Below the pieces are notes generated by a model. The model did not search any database and was not told the origin of the DNA. It saw only the letters and a list, made by a program, of their open reading frames with translations. From Chloroflexota bacterium (GTDB lineage Bacteria; Chloroflexota; Anaerolineae; Anaerolineales; Anaerolineaceae), in the NCBI GenBank assembly GCA_029561345.1, contig JAKQJC010000001.1:248001-312000 (forward strand): DNA of 64,000 nucleotides. The letters run 5' to 3'. This document shows, in pieces, positions 34,907 to 44,358 of the stretch (the stretch's first letter is position 1; every line of letters begins with the position of its first letter). The translations under genes were made by a program, and so were the position numbers.

Positions 34907-37078
34907 TCAGGCCGGGGGCAGGGTAATTATCTGACCCTGGCGCAGCGACTCCACGGCGGCAAAGCTGGCGCGGGTGACGGCAATCATTTCATCGTAGGGG
35001 ATGGGGGGGGCGCCGCCTTCGCGCAGGGCTTTGAGGAAGATTTCCCAGCCGGCGCGGTGACCTTTATCCTGGCTGAGCAGGCTGCGCACCACGCTGCGGC
35101 GGCCGTTCTGTACCATTTCCAACGTGCGGAAGTCATCCAACACGGCAGCGCGGCCGCCGGCGAACACTTCCACGCGCTCCTTGGCAAAGGCTTTGTCACC
35201 ATTGGCCACGTAGCTGACGGTGCCCAGGCTGCCGTCGGCGTAGCGCAGGGTGATCTGAACGTTGTCTTCGCGGTAGCGGCCGCCATCAGGCAGGCCTTCG
35301 GCGTGCACACTGACGGGTTTCTGACCGGTGAGGAAAGTCAAAAAGTCAATGAAATGACAGCCTTCGCCAATGATACGGCCGCCGCCTTTCTGCGGATCGT
35401 GCAGCCAGTGGGTGAGGGGCAGAAAACCGGCGTTGACGCGGTAATGGGCGAAAAGGGGCTCGCTGCGGCTGTCGAGGAAGGATTTCATGCGGCGCGCCAG
35501 CGGTGCAAAGCGGCGGTTGAAGCCGAGCATCAACAGGGGGACCTGCTCCTGGTTGAGGGCTTCTTCCAATTCGGCAAGCTGTTCGGCATTGACCGCCAGT
35601 GGTTTTTCACAAAACACACGCTTACCGGTTTTGAAACCAGCCAGAATCTGGCGGCTGTGGTCTTCGTGGCGGGTCAGAATCACCAGGGTGTTGATGGATG
35701 GATCCTGAATGACTTTTTCTTCTGAACTGGTGGCCAGGCCAAAGCCAAAACGCTGGGCAGCATGCTGCGCCGAAACGCCGGTGGCCGAGGCAATGGCAAC
35801 CGGGGCCACGCCGCCCACTTTCTGGATGGCGGGCAAAAAGACGGCTGAAGCATAATTACCAGCGCCGAGCACGCCAAGGGAGATGATTTCTCCGGGGCGC
35901 AGAGACACAGCCGCTGCGCGCAGGTTATGCACGGGTTCGCCTGGTTGGGCGGCGGCGCCTTCCTGCGAATAGGTGAGCAGCACGCCCAAAAACGGTTCAT
36001 CACGCTTGCCGGTGATCAGTTCATAGGCGCGCGGGGCATCTTCGATGGGCACACGGTGCGAGATGAGCGGCCGGATATCCAGCCGGCCGCTGGCCAGGAG
36101 ATCCACAAAGGCTTCCAGGTTGCGGCCTTCGGTCCAGCGCACATAACCGATGGGGTAATCGTGACCGCCTTCCTCATATTCGGGGTCATAGCGGCCGGGA
36201 CCGTAGGAGCGCGAAATAAGAAAGGCCAGTTCTTTTTCGTAATATTTTTTGCGCGGCAGATGCATGCCTACAGCGCCCACAGCGACCACATTGGCGCGCT
36301 CCCGGGCAATGGTGCCGGCCAGTTCCACGGGGTCATCGGAAGCAGCATCGGCGCAAATCAGCACCGCATCGCAGCCGCGCCCGCGGCTGAACACCTGGGC
36401 GGCTTCCACAGCCTGAGCACGCAGCTCAGCGTGGGCGCCCAGTTTGCGAGCCAGTTCCACGCGGCCGGGGTCGAGATCCACGCCAAACACTTCGCAGCCA
36501 GCGGCGTGCGCCAGCCCCACCGTCAGCAGGCCCAGCAGGCCCAGGCCGATGACAGCCACGCGTTCGCCCATCTGAACATTCGCCAGACGGAAGCCATGCA
36601 GGGCAATGGCGCCGAGGGTGGCGAAGGCTGCCTGTTCCAGGTCAACGCCGTCGGGCACCCGGGCCATCAGGTTTTGCGGCACCACTTCGTATTCGGCATG
36701 CACCGCAAAACCACCGCCGGCGCAGGTCACCCGGTCGCCCACGGCAAAACCTTTTACGCCCGGGCCAACCGCGGTGATGACCCCGGCAGAAGAATAGCCG
36801 AGAGTCATGGGTTGATCCAGTTTATTGAAGGCGGCTTCAATGGTGGTGAGCAGGCCTTCGCGGCGAGCTTTGTCCATCATCTGGGCCACCAGGTCAGGCC
36901 GCGACTGGGCTTTTTCGAGCAGGTTTTTTTCTGCAAATTCCACCAGCATGCGCTCGGTTCCTGATGAGACCAGCGAAGCGGCAGTGCGCACCAACACCAT
37001 GCCAGCGCGTGGTGTGGGGACAGGGACTTCTGCAACCAGAGTCTTGCCGTTGCGTAGATTCTGTAAGAGTTGTTTCAT
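34907..37078 (-). CDS. Bi-domain oxidoreductase: Zn-type alcohol dehydrogenase fused to Gfo/Idh/MocA
   Basis: 723-residue fusion. Residues about 1-365 are a medium-chain dehydrogenase/reductase (VGDRVTCAGGGFAVHAEYEVV, VAVIGLGLLGLLTVGLA, the Rossmann GxGxxG); residues about 385-720 a Gfo/Idh/MocA NAD(P) oxidoreductase (SLGVLGAGNYASAVFLPA, FCEKPLAVNAEQL with the EKP motif, HFIDFLTFLTG). Such fusions are known in surface-polysaccharide clusters, probably acting on nucleotide sugars, often next to a heparinase-like gene. Here its usual partner (26553-28436) lies on the same strand 6.5 kb away, beyond the pyr operon. It has its own terminator. Confidence 0.9.
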   Translation of the reverse strand: MKQLLQNLRNGKTLVAEVPVPTPRAGMVLVRTAASLVSSGTERMLVEFAEKNLLEKAQSRPDLVAQMMDKARREGLLTTIEAAFNKLDQPMTLGYSSAGVITAVGPGVKGFAVGDRVTCAGGGFAVHAEYEVVPQNLMARVPDGVDLEQAAFATLGAIALHGFRLANVQMGERVAVIGLGLLGLLTVGLAHAAGCEVFGVDLDPGRVELARKLGAHAELRAQAVEAAQVFSRGRGCDAVLICADAASDDPVELAGTIARERANVVAVGAVGMHLPRKKYYEKELAFLISRSYGPGRYDPEYEEGGHDYPIGYVRWTEGRNLEAFVDLLASGRLDIRPLISHRVPIEDAPRAYELITGKRDEPFLGVLLTYSQEGAAAQPGEPVHNLRAAAVSLRPGEIISLGVLGAGNYASAVFLPAIQKVGGVAPVAIASATGVSAQHAAQRFGFGLATSSEEKVIQDPSINTLVILTRHEDHSRQILAGFKTGKRVFCEKPLAVNAEQLAELEEALNQEQVPLLMLGFNRRFAPLARRMKSFLDSRSEPLFAHYRVNAGFLPLTHWLHDPQKGGGRIIGEGCHFIDFLTFLTGQKPVSVHAEGLPDGGRYREDNVQITLRYADGSLGTVSYVANGDKAFAKERVEVFAGGRAAVLDDFRTLEMVQNGRRSVVRSLLSQDKGHRAGWEIFLKALREGGAPPIPYDEMIAVTRASFAAVESLRQGQIITLPPA

Positions 37079-37148
37079 CCTTCAGCCTCATATCACAAGA
37101 TGCTATTAGTTTACCACGCATTTGTGGTATATTATCCAAGAGAAACCC

Positions 37149-37826
37149 ATGAATGAATTAATTTTGCTCATTGAAGACGACGAAGCGATTGTGCGCGTGC
37201 TGAAACGCGTGTTCACTTTTGAAGGATACCGCGTGATCACTGCCACCAAAGGGATGATTGGTCTGACCCATGCACGAGATGACCATCCGGACCTGATTAT
37301 TCTGGATTGGCTGCTGCCGGGCATTGACGGCCTGGAAGTGTGCCACCGCATTCGAAAATTCAGCACCACTCCCATTTTGATGCTGACCGCCAAAGATACC
37401 CTGCAGGACCGGGTTCAGGGATTGGACGCCGGGGCGGACGATTACCTGGTGAAGCCGTTTGAGGTGGATGAACTGCTGGCGCGCATGCGCGCCCTGCTGC
37501 GCCGCACCCAATCAGAGCGGGTGCCGCAGCTTACCTTTGCCGACCTGACCCTGGATACACAAACCCGCCAGGCAGCCCGCGGCCAGCGGGTCATTTCGCT
37601 GACCGCCAAGGAGTTTGAACTGCTGGAATTTTTCCTGCGCCATCCGCGCCAGGTGCTCACCCGCGAGGTGATTTTTGACCGGGTGTGGGGCTATAATTTT
37701 GGCGGCGAAAGCAATGTGCTGGATGTGTATATCCGCTATTTGCGCCAAAAATTGGAAGATGGCGGTGAGCCGCGTCTGCTGCACACGGTGCGCAGTGTGG
37801 GCTATGTGCTGCGCGAAGAACCCTGA
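37149..37826 (+). CDS. OmpR/PhoB-family response regulator
   Basis: 225 aa. Receiver domain (residues 1-120) with IEDDEA, phosphoacceptor D53 in [10 protein letters not shown], and [10 protein letters not shown]; winged-helix output domain (about 130-222) with [25 protein letters not shown] and [14 protein letters not shown]-like recognition region. It forms a two-component system with the histidine kinase that starts 2 bases after its stop. ATG 37149 is chosen over 37122 because the receiver fold begins at [11 protein letters not shown]. Confidence 0.93.
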   Translation: MNELILLIEDDEAIVRVLKRVFTFEGYRVITATKGMIGLTHARDDHPDLIILDWLLPGIDGLEVCHRIRKFSTTPILMLTAKDTLQDRVQGLDAGADDYLVKPFEVDELLARMRALLRRTQSERVPQLTFADLTLDTQTRQAARGQRVISLTAKEFELLEFFLRHPRQVLTREVIFDRVWGYNFGGESNVLDVYIRYLRQKLEDGGEPRLLHTVRSVGYVLREEP

Positions 37827-37828
37827 CC

Positions 37829-39262
37829 ATGAGCCTGAGGCTGCGACTGACGCTGATTTACAGCGGCCTGCTGGTGGGGGCCATCCTGATTGTTTCGATC
37901 ACCGGGTATGCCATTGTTACCCTGTTGATGTTAAATCAGGTGGATACCCTGCTGGAAGGCGCAGCCGAAGATATTTTAAATGCGGCCCGGCTCAACCCCA
38001 ACGGCGAGCTGGATATCATCAACCCTTTTCCCCCCAGTCCTTCGGAAAGCTACTATATCCAGCTCTGGCGGCCTGACGGCCGATTAGCGATATCATCTGG
38101 CAGCTTGAGGCGGTTTAATGAGCCGTTGGACCCAATTGGCTTGAGTTCGCGTAAACCGGCTTTCCGCGATTTTCGCTCAGGGCAGATTCATCTGCGAATT
38201 GTTTCGGTTCCGCTGGAGGTGAACGAACGTTCGATGGGCGTGCTGCAAATTGGCCTGAGCTTGCAAGTGATTGACCGGGCGACGGATGCTTTGCTGGTGG
38301 TGCTGGCAGCCTCGGCCGCGCTGTCCATCACCCTGGCGGGAGCGATCGGCTGGGCGGTGATTGGCCGCTCGCTGGAACCGCTGGAGGCCGCCACCGACGC
38401 GGCTTTACAGATCACCCAGACCCAGGATATTTCAGGGCGCATTCCCCTGGAGGGTACCGAAACCGACGAGATCGGCAGCCTGATTCTGGCCTTTAACCAG
38501 ACCCTGGCGCGCCTTGAGCAGCTGTTCCATGGGCAGCGGCGTTTTTTGGCGGATGTCAGTCACGAATTGCGGACGCCGTTGACGGTGATCAAGGGTAACA
38601 TTGGCCTCATCCGGCGGGTGGGTGCCGACGAGGAATCCTTGGGAAGTATTGATGATGAAGTGGACCGCCTGAGCCGGCTGGTGGGGGATCTGCTGCTGTT
38701 GGCGCAGGCCGAAACCGGAAAAATCCCGCTTAACCTGCAGCCCATTGAGCTGGATTCTCTGCTGCTGGAGGTGTTCCAACAGATGCGGGTGCTGGCAGGG
38801 GATCGGATGCAGATTCATCTGGTTGAGATTGACCAGGTCCAGATTCAGGGAGACAGGGACCGTTTAAAGCAGGTGCTGATTAATATTGGCGGCAATGCCA
38901 TTCAATACACACCGGCCAATGGTAAAATTCAAATCAGTCTATCCAGGGAAGGCGGACAGGCGCGCATCCTGTTCACCGACACGGGGCCGGGCATATCACC
39001 TGAGGATTTGCCGCATATTTTTGAACGTTTTTATCGCAGCCAAAAATCGCGCACCCGCGAAAAAGAAGGTGGGTATGGGCTGGGATTGTCCATTGCCTAT
39101 TGGATTGTGCGTCACCACGGCGGGCATATTGATGTAAAATCAAAAGAAGGACAGGGAACCACCTTTGCCATTTGGCTGCCGCTTTCGCAATCGCAGCCTG
39201 AAAAACCTGCCGGGCACAGCGGCCGAACGCAGCCTTTCAAAGATCAGCGCAGAAAATCCTGA
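37829..39262 (+). CDS. Membrane sensor histidine kinase
   Basis: 477 aa. Two membrane helices (about residues 10-33 and 150-176) bracket a roughly 115-residue extracellular sensor region; a HAMP linker follows (about 177-235), then HisKA with FLADVSHELRTPL (H245 is the phosphorylated His) and the ATPase domain with the N-box INIGGNAIQYTP, G1 DTGPGIS and GYGLGLSIAYWIV. The signal is unknown. Translation is probably coupled to the response regulator gene (2-base gap). Confidence 0.93.
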   Translation: MSLRLRLTLIYSGLLVGAILIVSITGYAIVTLLMLNQVDTLLEGAAEDILNAARLNPNGELDIINPFPPSPSESYYIQLWRPDGRLAISSGSLRRFNEPLDPIGLSSRKPAFRDFRSGQIHLRIVSVPLEVNERSMGVLQIGLSLQVIDRATDALLVVLAASAALSITLAGAIGWAVIGRSLEPLEAATDAALQITQTQDISGRIPLEGTETDEIGSLILAFNQTLARLEQLFHGQRRFLADVSHELRTPLTVIKGNIGLIRRVGADEESLGSIDDEVDRLSRLVGDLLLLAQAETGKIPLNLQPIELDSLLLEVFQQMRVLAGDRMQIHLVEIDQVQIQGDRDRLKQVLINIGGNAIQYTPANGKIQISLSREGGQARILFTDTGPGISPEDLPHIFERFYRSQKSRTREKEGGYGLGLSIAYWIVRHHGGHIDVKSKEGQGTTFAIWLPLSQSQPEKPAGHSGRTQPFKDQRRKS

Positions 39263-39352
39263 TTTCACCTCTTCCCAAATTCGGGAATTTCTGTCAAAAT
39301 AATGAGAGCAGTTTTTTTACAGACTGCTGGCATTTTTTCTTGGGAGATAATT

Positions 39353-40150
39353 ATGGACAGCACCATTGTTTTGATTATTGCCGTTGCTGGACTTCTTCTG
39401 GGTTATTTTGCAGGCATGACGATGACGGCGCGCAAAATGAAACAGAAATTTGAAGAGCAAGCCAGGGAGGAAATTCCTTTGACCGTTCCGGTGCCATCCA
39501 ACCCGGAAACCGAACCGGTTCTCCCTCACCCGTCTCCGGGGCCAGAAGAGGTGTTGGTGCCGCCAGCTCCATCGGTCAAAACGGAACCAACGACGGCGAC
39601 CCTGTTTGCTAATCTCAACCGCGATGATATTGCCACCTTCTGGCGCGAGCAGCCTGAGAACGCCCTGCGGGTGGAGATGGACGGGACCAGCTATCAAAGC
39701 GCGGTGGAGATGACCCCCGATCAACGCCGCAAGCTCATCGCCGTTTTTCAAGATTTGCGTGCCTGGCTGACCCCTCCCGGCGAGCGCCCGCCGGCGGTTG
39801 AGCAGGTGGCGGCTGAGCCTGCGCCAGCTCCAAAATCAGCTCCGGCGCCCGTTCCTGCCGCAACCTTCGCTGCGCCCACCGCAGCACCCCAGGCGGCTGT
39901 TCCGATCGCGCCTGCAGCGCCGGCTGCCAAACCGACCACCATGTTGGGACAGATTGACGCCATTTTGCAGGAACGCATTGCCGGCACACCGCTGGAAAAA
40001 CGCGGGATCAAGTTGATGGAAGCGCCAGATCACAGCGTGCTGGTGATCATCGGTTTGCAAAAATATGTCGGTATTGATGCTGTGCCAGATGAAACCGTGC
40101 GCTCGGCCATTCGCTCGGCGATTCAGGAATGGGACAAGAACAACAATTGA
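39353..40150 (+). CDS. Membrane-anchored protein with Pro/Ala-rich linker (265 aa)
   Basis: Not recognised. One N-terminal membrane helix (TIVLIIAVAGLLLGYFAG), then a Pro/Glu-rich stretch, a short acidic domain (about residues 80-145: IATFWREQPENALRVEMDG), a second low-complexity Ala/Pro linker (about 150-205) and a C-terminal folded segment (MLGQIDAILQERIAGTPL to the end). It looks like a tethered cytoplasmic or periplasmic module with two folded pieces. ATG 39353 follows TGGGAGATAATT; the upstream frame to 39302 lacks a ribosome-binding site. Confidence 0.65.
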   Translation: MDSTIVLIIAVAGLLLGYFAGMTMTARKMKQKFEEQAREEIPLTVPVPSNPETEPVLPHPSPGPEEVLVPPAPSVKTEPTTATLFANLNRDDIATFWREQPENALRVEMDGTSYQSAVEMTPDQRRKLIAVFQDLRAWLTPPGERPPAVEQVAAEPAPAPKSAPAPVPAATFAAPTAAPQAAVPIAPAAPAAKPTTMLGQIDAILQERIAGTPLEKRGIKLMEAPDHSVLVIIGLQKYVGIDAVPDETVRSAIRSAIQEWDKNNN

Positions 40151-40171
40151 GCTGGACTTTCCCGACACAAT

Positions 40172-40208
40172 AAAACTCGCCGTGTGATCTGAACACACGG
40201 CGAGTTTT
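40172..40208. terminator. Bidirectional terminator
   Basis: AAAACTCGCCGTGTG (40172-40186) and CACACGGCGAGTTTT (40194-40208) form a perfect 15-bp stem with A- and T-rich flanks, placed between convergent genes. Confidence 0.85.
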
Positions 40209-41949
40209 AATTGGTGGAAAATGATGGTTTAGGAACGGGCTCCAGGTCAGGCTGCAGTTCTTCTTCCATGAGCTGCGAAGCAGGCCAGGCCTCATCCAGT
40301 TCGGCGATTTGAAGCTGGCCTTCATCCAGGGTGAAAATCCTATCTGCTTCACGGGCCAAAACCGGGTCATGGGTAATCAGGAGGGTGGTCAGGGGGGCCG
40401 GCGAGGCCTGAAGGAGACGAATAATTTTTTCTGTCGATTCCTGATCCAGGTGATTGGTGGGTTCATCCAGAATCAGCACTCGCGGTTTGCGCAGCAAAGC
40501 GCGGGCAATGGCCAGTTTCTGGCGTTGACCACCTGAAAGACGCATGCCTTTTTCGCCAACGCAGGTGTTCAGGCCCGCAGGCAGTTCCTGAATAAAATCG
40601 AGCGCTGAGGCCTGTGAAAGCGCTTCCTGGACCGCCTCAGGGGCAGGATTGGGGTCGCCATAGGTGATATTTTCCCAGATGGTGCCGGAAAAAATCATCG
40701 GGTCTTGAGGAATGACGGCAATTTGCTGGCGCAGGCTGCGCATGGCAATCTCATCGTATGGGACATCGCCTGCCAGAAGGCGGCCGCCTTGCGGGCGGTA
40801 AAATCCCAGAAGCAGGTAGGTGAGGGTGCTTTTGCCTGATCCATTGGGACCCACCACCGAGGTCAAGACGCCGGGTTCAAGCCGCAGAGATAGGTCTTTC
40901 AGGATGATTTTATCTTTGTATTGGAAAGAGACAGATTCGAAGGTAATGCCCTGGTCAACGATGACGGCGCGGGCGCCTGTGTAGGGCTCGACGTTGGGAT
41001 TGAAGCGCAGATCATGCATGATCTGTACGGCCTGCAAACCTTCGACGGCCTGCGGTATATTGCCAGACAGGGTTTGCAGGGGGCCGCGAATCAGCGCCAC
41101 ACCGGCGTAAAAAGCAACCAACCCACCCAGGGTCATCTGGCCGTTGGTCACCAGCCACCCGCCTCCCACCAGAATGACCACCATGGCCAGCATGATCAGG
41201 GTTTCTTGAGCCAGCGAATGGCTGTTGCGCGTCCACGCCCAGCTGACGGAGGCTTTAGCCAGATTCTTAATGCCCGCTTGCTGTTTTTGCAATTCCATTT
41301 CTTCAGCAGTTTGGATGCGGGTCAGGTCAATCAGTTGAATGATACTTTGCAAGCCCTGATTGTAAATGCGGGTGGCCTCACGCAGGTGCTCGAGAACCTG
41401 GTTCATGTTTTTGGTGGTAAAACGGTTAAGAATCCACAGCAGGGGAGAGACCAGAGCCAGAATTAAGAAAAGAACAGGATTGAGATAGATCAGGTAAATA
41501 ATCAGGCCAAGGATGGTGATTGCGGCGGGAAACAACTGCGAAAGCACCAGTTCACCCAGGCGGTCCACCCGTTCCATTTCCAACATGACATTGGTTTGCA
41601 GCTTGCTCCAATCCGTTTCGGCGTAAAAAGCGCGCGAGAGACGGTAAAGGGAGCGGAGAATATCTTCACGCATGCTGGCAGTTGCTGTTTTGTTCAGTTT
41701 TACCATTCCAGACCGGGCGCAGAGGAGCAGCACGTTGCCAAAAATCTGCAATCCGGCCACACCCAGGCCGGCCAGAATGATAAAAGTGGCCTGGTTTTCC
41801 AGAATGGCTGAATCAAAGGTATATTTGACCAGCCAGGCCACCGGCAGCGCCAGCGCAGATTGCAATACCAGAATCCCTGTCCAGAGGATGATTTCCTTCC
41901 AGGCATTTTGATAAAATCTCAGGAAATAGGCCAGAGCAGTTTTTTTCAT
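40207..41949 (-). CDS. ABC transporter, fused permease and ATPase
   Basis: 580-residue half-transporter of the lipid/multidrug-exporter type. Residues 1 to about 320 hold six membrane helices (from LVLQSALALPVAWLVKYTF); the ATPase follows with GPNGSGKSTLTYLL (Walker A), LSGGQRQKLAIARALL (signature), RVLILDEPTNHLD (Walker B) and LLITHD (H-loop). It probably acts as a homodimer. The substrate cannot be told. It lies immediately downstream of tgt on the same strand (44-base gap). Confidence 0.9.
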   Translation of the reverse strand: MKKTALAYFLRFYQNAWKEIILWTGILVLQSALALPVAWLVKYTFDSAILENQATFIILAGLGVAGLQIFGNVLLLCARSGMVKLNKTATASMREDILRSLYRLSRAFYAETDWSKLQTNVMLEMERVDRLGELVLSQLFPAAITILGLIIYLIYLNPVLFLILALVSPLLWILNRFTTKNMNQVLEHLREATRIYNQGLQSIIQLIDLTRIQTAEEMELQKQQAGIKNLAKASVSWAWTRNSHSLAQETLIMLAMVVILVGGGWLVTNGQMTLGGLVAFYAGVALIRGPLQTLSGNIPQAVEGLQAVQIMHDLRFNPNVEPYTGARAVIVDQGITFESVSFQYKDKIILKDLSLRLEPGVLTSVVGPNGSGKSTLTYLLLGFYRPQGGRLLAGDVPYDEIAMRSLRQQIAVIPQDPMIFSGTIWENITYGDPNPAPEAVQEALSQASALDFIQELPAGLNTCVGEKGMRLSGGQRQKLAIARALLRKPRVLILDEPTNHLDQESTEKIIRLLQASPAPLTTLLITHDPVLAREADRIFTLDEGQLQIAELDEAWPASQLMEEELQPDLEPVPKPSFSTN

Positions 41950-41993
41950 GCTTGTTTCAGCCAGGGGCGTCTTTTCTGAATTTCATCCCTGTT

Positions 41994-43100
41994 TCAGGCT
42001 TTATACCCATCAAGGTAAGATTTAGCGAAGGCTTCAAAGCGGTGTTCAAGGATGGCCTTGCGCATTTCACGCACCAGAGTTAACAGGGTGTGAATGTTGT
42101 GGATGGAGATCAGGGTGCCGGAGAGCATTTCACGGGCCATGATAAGATGGCGAATATAGGCGCGGGTGAAATTCTGGCAGGTGTAGCAGGTGCAGCCGTC
42201 CACAATCGGGCCTTTGTCGTGAGCGTAGCGGGCGTTCATCATGTTAATGCGGCCGCCGCCAGGGATCATGGCGGCCTGGTGGCGGGCCAGACGAGTGGGC
42301 AGCACGCAGTCAAAGATATCCACGCCGCGCATCACGCCGTTGACCAGGTCTTCAGGAGCGCCCACGCCCATCAGATAGCGGGGTTTTTCGGCGGGGAGAA
42401 TGGCATTGACGACTTCGAGCATGGCATGCATTTCGGGCTTGGTTTCGCCGACGGAAAGGCCGCCAATGGCGTGGCCAGGTAGGCCTAGTGAGGCGACAAA
42501 ACGGGCTGATTCTTCGCGCAGATCAGGGAAGATGCCGCCCTGGACGATGCCAAACAGGGCCTGGTCGGGGCGTTTTTTTGCTGCCTGGCAGCGTTCCAGC
42601 CAGGCATGCGTGCGCTGCATGGCGCGCTGGCTGTAGGCGCGGTCATAAGGTGAGGAGCATTCGTCGAAGGCCATGATGATATCGGCGCCGAGATTTTCCT
42701 GAATCTGGACGGCTTTTTCAGGGGTAAAGCGGTGAATAGAGCCATCAATATGGCTTTTGAATGTAACGCCATCTTCATCAATTTTGCGAAATTCGGGCAG
42801 TGAAAAAACCTGAAAACCGCCCGAATCGGTCAGCATGGGGCGCTGCCAGTTCATGAACTGGTGAAGGCCGCCCATTTCTGCCACCAGGTCATCTCCGGGC
42901 CGCAGGTAAAGGTGGTAGGTGTTGGAAAGCACCAGACTGGCGCCAAGTTCAAGCAAATGAGCCTGGGTAAGAGATTTGACCGTCGCCTGGGTGCCAACCG
43001 GGGCAAAAATGGGCGTTTCAATGTCACCGTGGGGGGTGTGAAAAACACCGGCGCGGGCGCTGCCATCGGTGGCGAGCAATTCAAATGAGAATGGTTCCAT
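41994..43100 (-). CDS. tgt: tRNA-guanine transglycosylase (queuine tRNA-ribosyltransferase)
   Basis: Exchanges guanine-34 for preQ1 in tRNAs with GUN anticodons. MLTDSGGFQVFSL carries the active-site Asp; GGLSVGETKPEM, RYLMGVGAPEDLV and VLPTRLARHQ (second Asp region, FDCVLPTR) are family signatures; the zinc site is CTCYTCQNFTRAYIRHL (CxC, C, then H). Length 368 is normal. Start ATG 43100. The divergent neighbour is alr. Confidence 0.95.
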   Translation of the reverse strand: MEPFSFELLATDGSARAGVFHTPHGDIETPIFAPVGTQATVKSLTQAHLLELGASLVLSNTYHLYLRPGDDLVAEMGGLHQFMNWQRPMLTDSGGFQVFSLPEFRKIDEDGVTFKSHIDGSIHRFTPEKAVQIQENLGADIIMAFDECSSPYDRAYSQRAMQRTHAWLERCQAAKKRPDQALFGIVQGGIFPDLREESARFVASLGLPGHAIGGLSVGETKPEMHAMLEVVNAILPAEKPRYLMGVGAPEDLVNGVMRGVDIFDCVLPTRLARHQAAMIPGGGRINMMNARYAHDKGPIVDGCTCYTCQNFTRAYIRHLIMAREMLSGTLISIHNIHTLLTLVREMRKAILEHRFEAFAKSYLDGYKA

Positions 43101-43194
43101 TAAAAAGAATTATTCCTTCCTTAAAGTGATGTCATTATACCTGTTTCTGCCCGCAGGCGCCAATCTTTGGATATAAATTCATCAAAAATGTCCC

Positions 43195-43223
43195 TTGTCC
43201 GGTAAGGCAAGCGAGGGTATACT
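43195..43223 (+). promoter_or_regulatory. alr promoter (predicted leaderless transcript)
   Basis: -35 TTGTCC (43195-43200), 17-base spacer, -10 TATACT (43218-43223). The alr ATG begins 8 bases after the -10 box, where transcription would start, so the mRNA should have little or no 5' leader. Confidence 0.65.
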
Positions 43224-43230
43224 TTGACCC

Positions 43231-44358
43231 ATGAATACAGAACTCTACTCAACCTGGATCGAAGTCAACCTGGACGCCATCCGTCACAATGTCCGCAAGT
43301 TAAAATTGATCTCTCAACGCCCGATCATGGCGATTGTCAAGGGGAATGCCTACGGCCACGGCCTGGTGGAAGCCTCACGGGCCGCCGTGGAAGCCGGGGC
43401 TGACTGGCTGGGGGTGGCGCGCATTGAGGAGGCTCTGCCTCTGCGCCAGGCCGGCCTGCACTGCGGCATCCTGGTGCTGGGCTACACCCCGCCTGCGCAA
43501 ATCCCCATGGCGGTGGTGCACCGCATCAGCGTGGCGGCGTTTGACGAAGCCCAGGCTGAAGAATATGCCAGCCGGGCGCGTTCCTGCGGTGGACAGCTGG
43601 ATGTGCATGCGAAAATCGATTCGGGGATGGGCCGGCTGGGGGCGCGGGCTGAAGAAGCCGCAGATTTTGTCCGCGACTTAAACCGGATCCCTGGTTTGCA
43701 GGTGGAGGGGCTGTTTACACACTATGCCCGTTCTGATGAGCCAGATTCTGATTTCACGGAATATCAATACAAACGCTTTAAAGGCGTGGTGGATGAACTT
43801 GAAGCTGAAGGAATTCTCCCACCCTGGGTGCATTCAGCCAATTCGGCGGCCATTCTCTATCACCCTGACACGCTGTTCAACCTGGTGCGCTGCGGCATCA
43901 CCATTTACGGGCTGCACCCTTCCCCCGAAGCGCCCCTGCCGCCCGGTTTTATCCCTGCCCTGACATGGAAGGCGCGCCTGACCTCCATTAAAACCCTGCC
44001 AGCCGGCCACAGGGTCAGCTATGGCACTTCCTACGTGACCCGATACAAAGAACGCATTGGCGTCATCCCGGTGGGATATGCGGATGGTTTCCGACGCCAG
44101 AAACCCAATGTGGTTTTGCTGCATGGGCGGATGGTCAAGGTGATCGGCAGGGTCTGCATGGATCAGACCATGCTGCAGCTGGACGAAGTTCCCGAAGCCA
44201 GGGTGGGGGATGAAGTCATCATCATTGGCCGGCAGGGAGAACGGGAAATTTCCGCGGATGACGCGGCCGCCCGCTGGGAGACCAACAATTACGACGCTGT
44301 CTGCGGTCTGGCAGCGCGTATTCCACGAATTTATTTATCTGAGAAAACCCATGGTTGA
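43231..44358 (+). CDS. alr: Alanine racemase
   Basis: PLP enzyme making D-alanine for peptidoglycan. The PLP lysine is K37 in AIVKGNAYGHG, the catalytic Tyr is about Y264 in VSYGTSYVT, and ARIEEALPLR and GRVCMDQTML are family motifs. 375 aa, normal. No Shine-Dalgarno precedes the ATG; see the promoter, which predicts a leaderless message. Its end overlaps recJ by 8 bases. Confidence 0.94.
   Translation: MNTELYSTWIEVNLDAIRHNVRKLKLISQRPIMAIVKGNAYGHGLVEASRAAVEAGADWLGVARIEEALPLRQAGLHCGILVLGYTPPAQIPMAVVHRISVAAFDEAQAEEYASRARSCGGQLDVHAKIDSGMGRLGARAEEAADFVRDLNRIPGLQVEGLFTHYARSDEPDSDFTEYQYKRFKGVVDELEAEGILPPWVHSANSAAILYHPDTLFNLVRCGITIYGLHPSPEAPLPPGFIPALTWKARLTSIKTLPAGHRVSYGTSYVTRYKERIGVIPVGYADGFRRQKPNVVLLHGRMVKVIGRVCMDQTMLQLDEVPEARVGDEVIIIGRQGEREISADDAAARWETNNYDAVCGLAARIPRIYLSEKTHG

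Noticed and set aside
35927-36964. Long plus-strand open frame (345 codons)
   Set aside because: It is antisense to the dehydrogenase domain of the 34907-37078 gene and low-complexity; it is a shadow.
43101-43230. preQ1 riboswitch upstream of tgt
   Set aside because: The leader is short and no preQ1 hairpin-pseudoknot pattern could be seen; tgt uses preQ1 but is not usually riboswitch-controlled.
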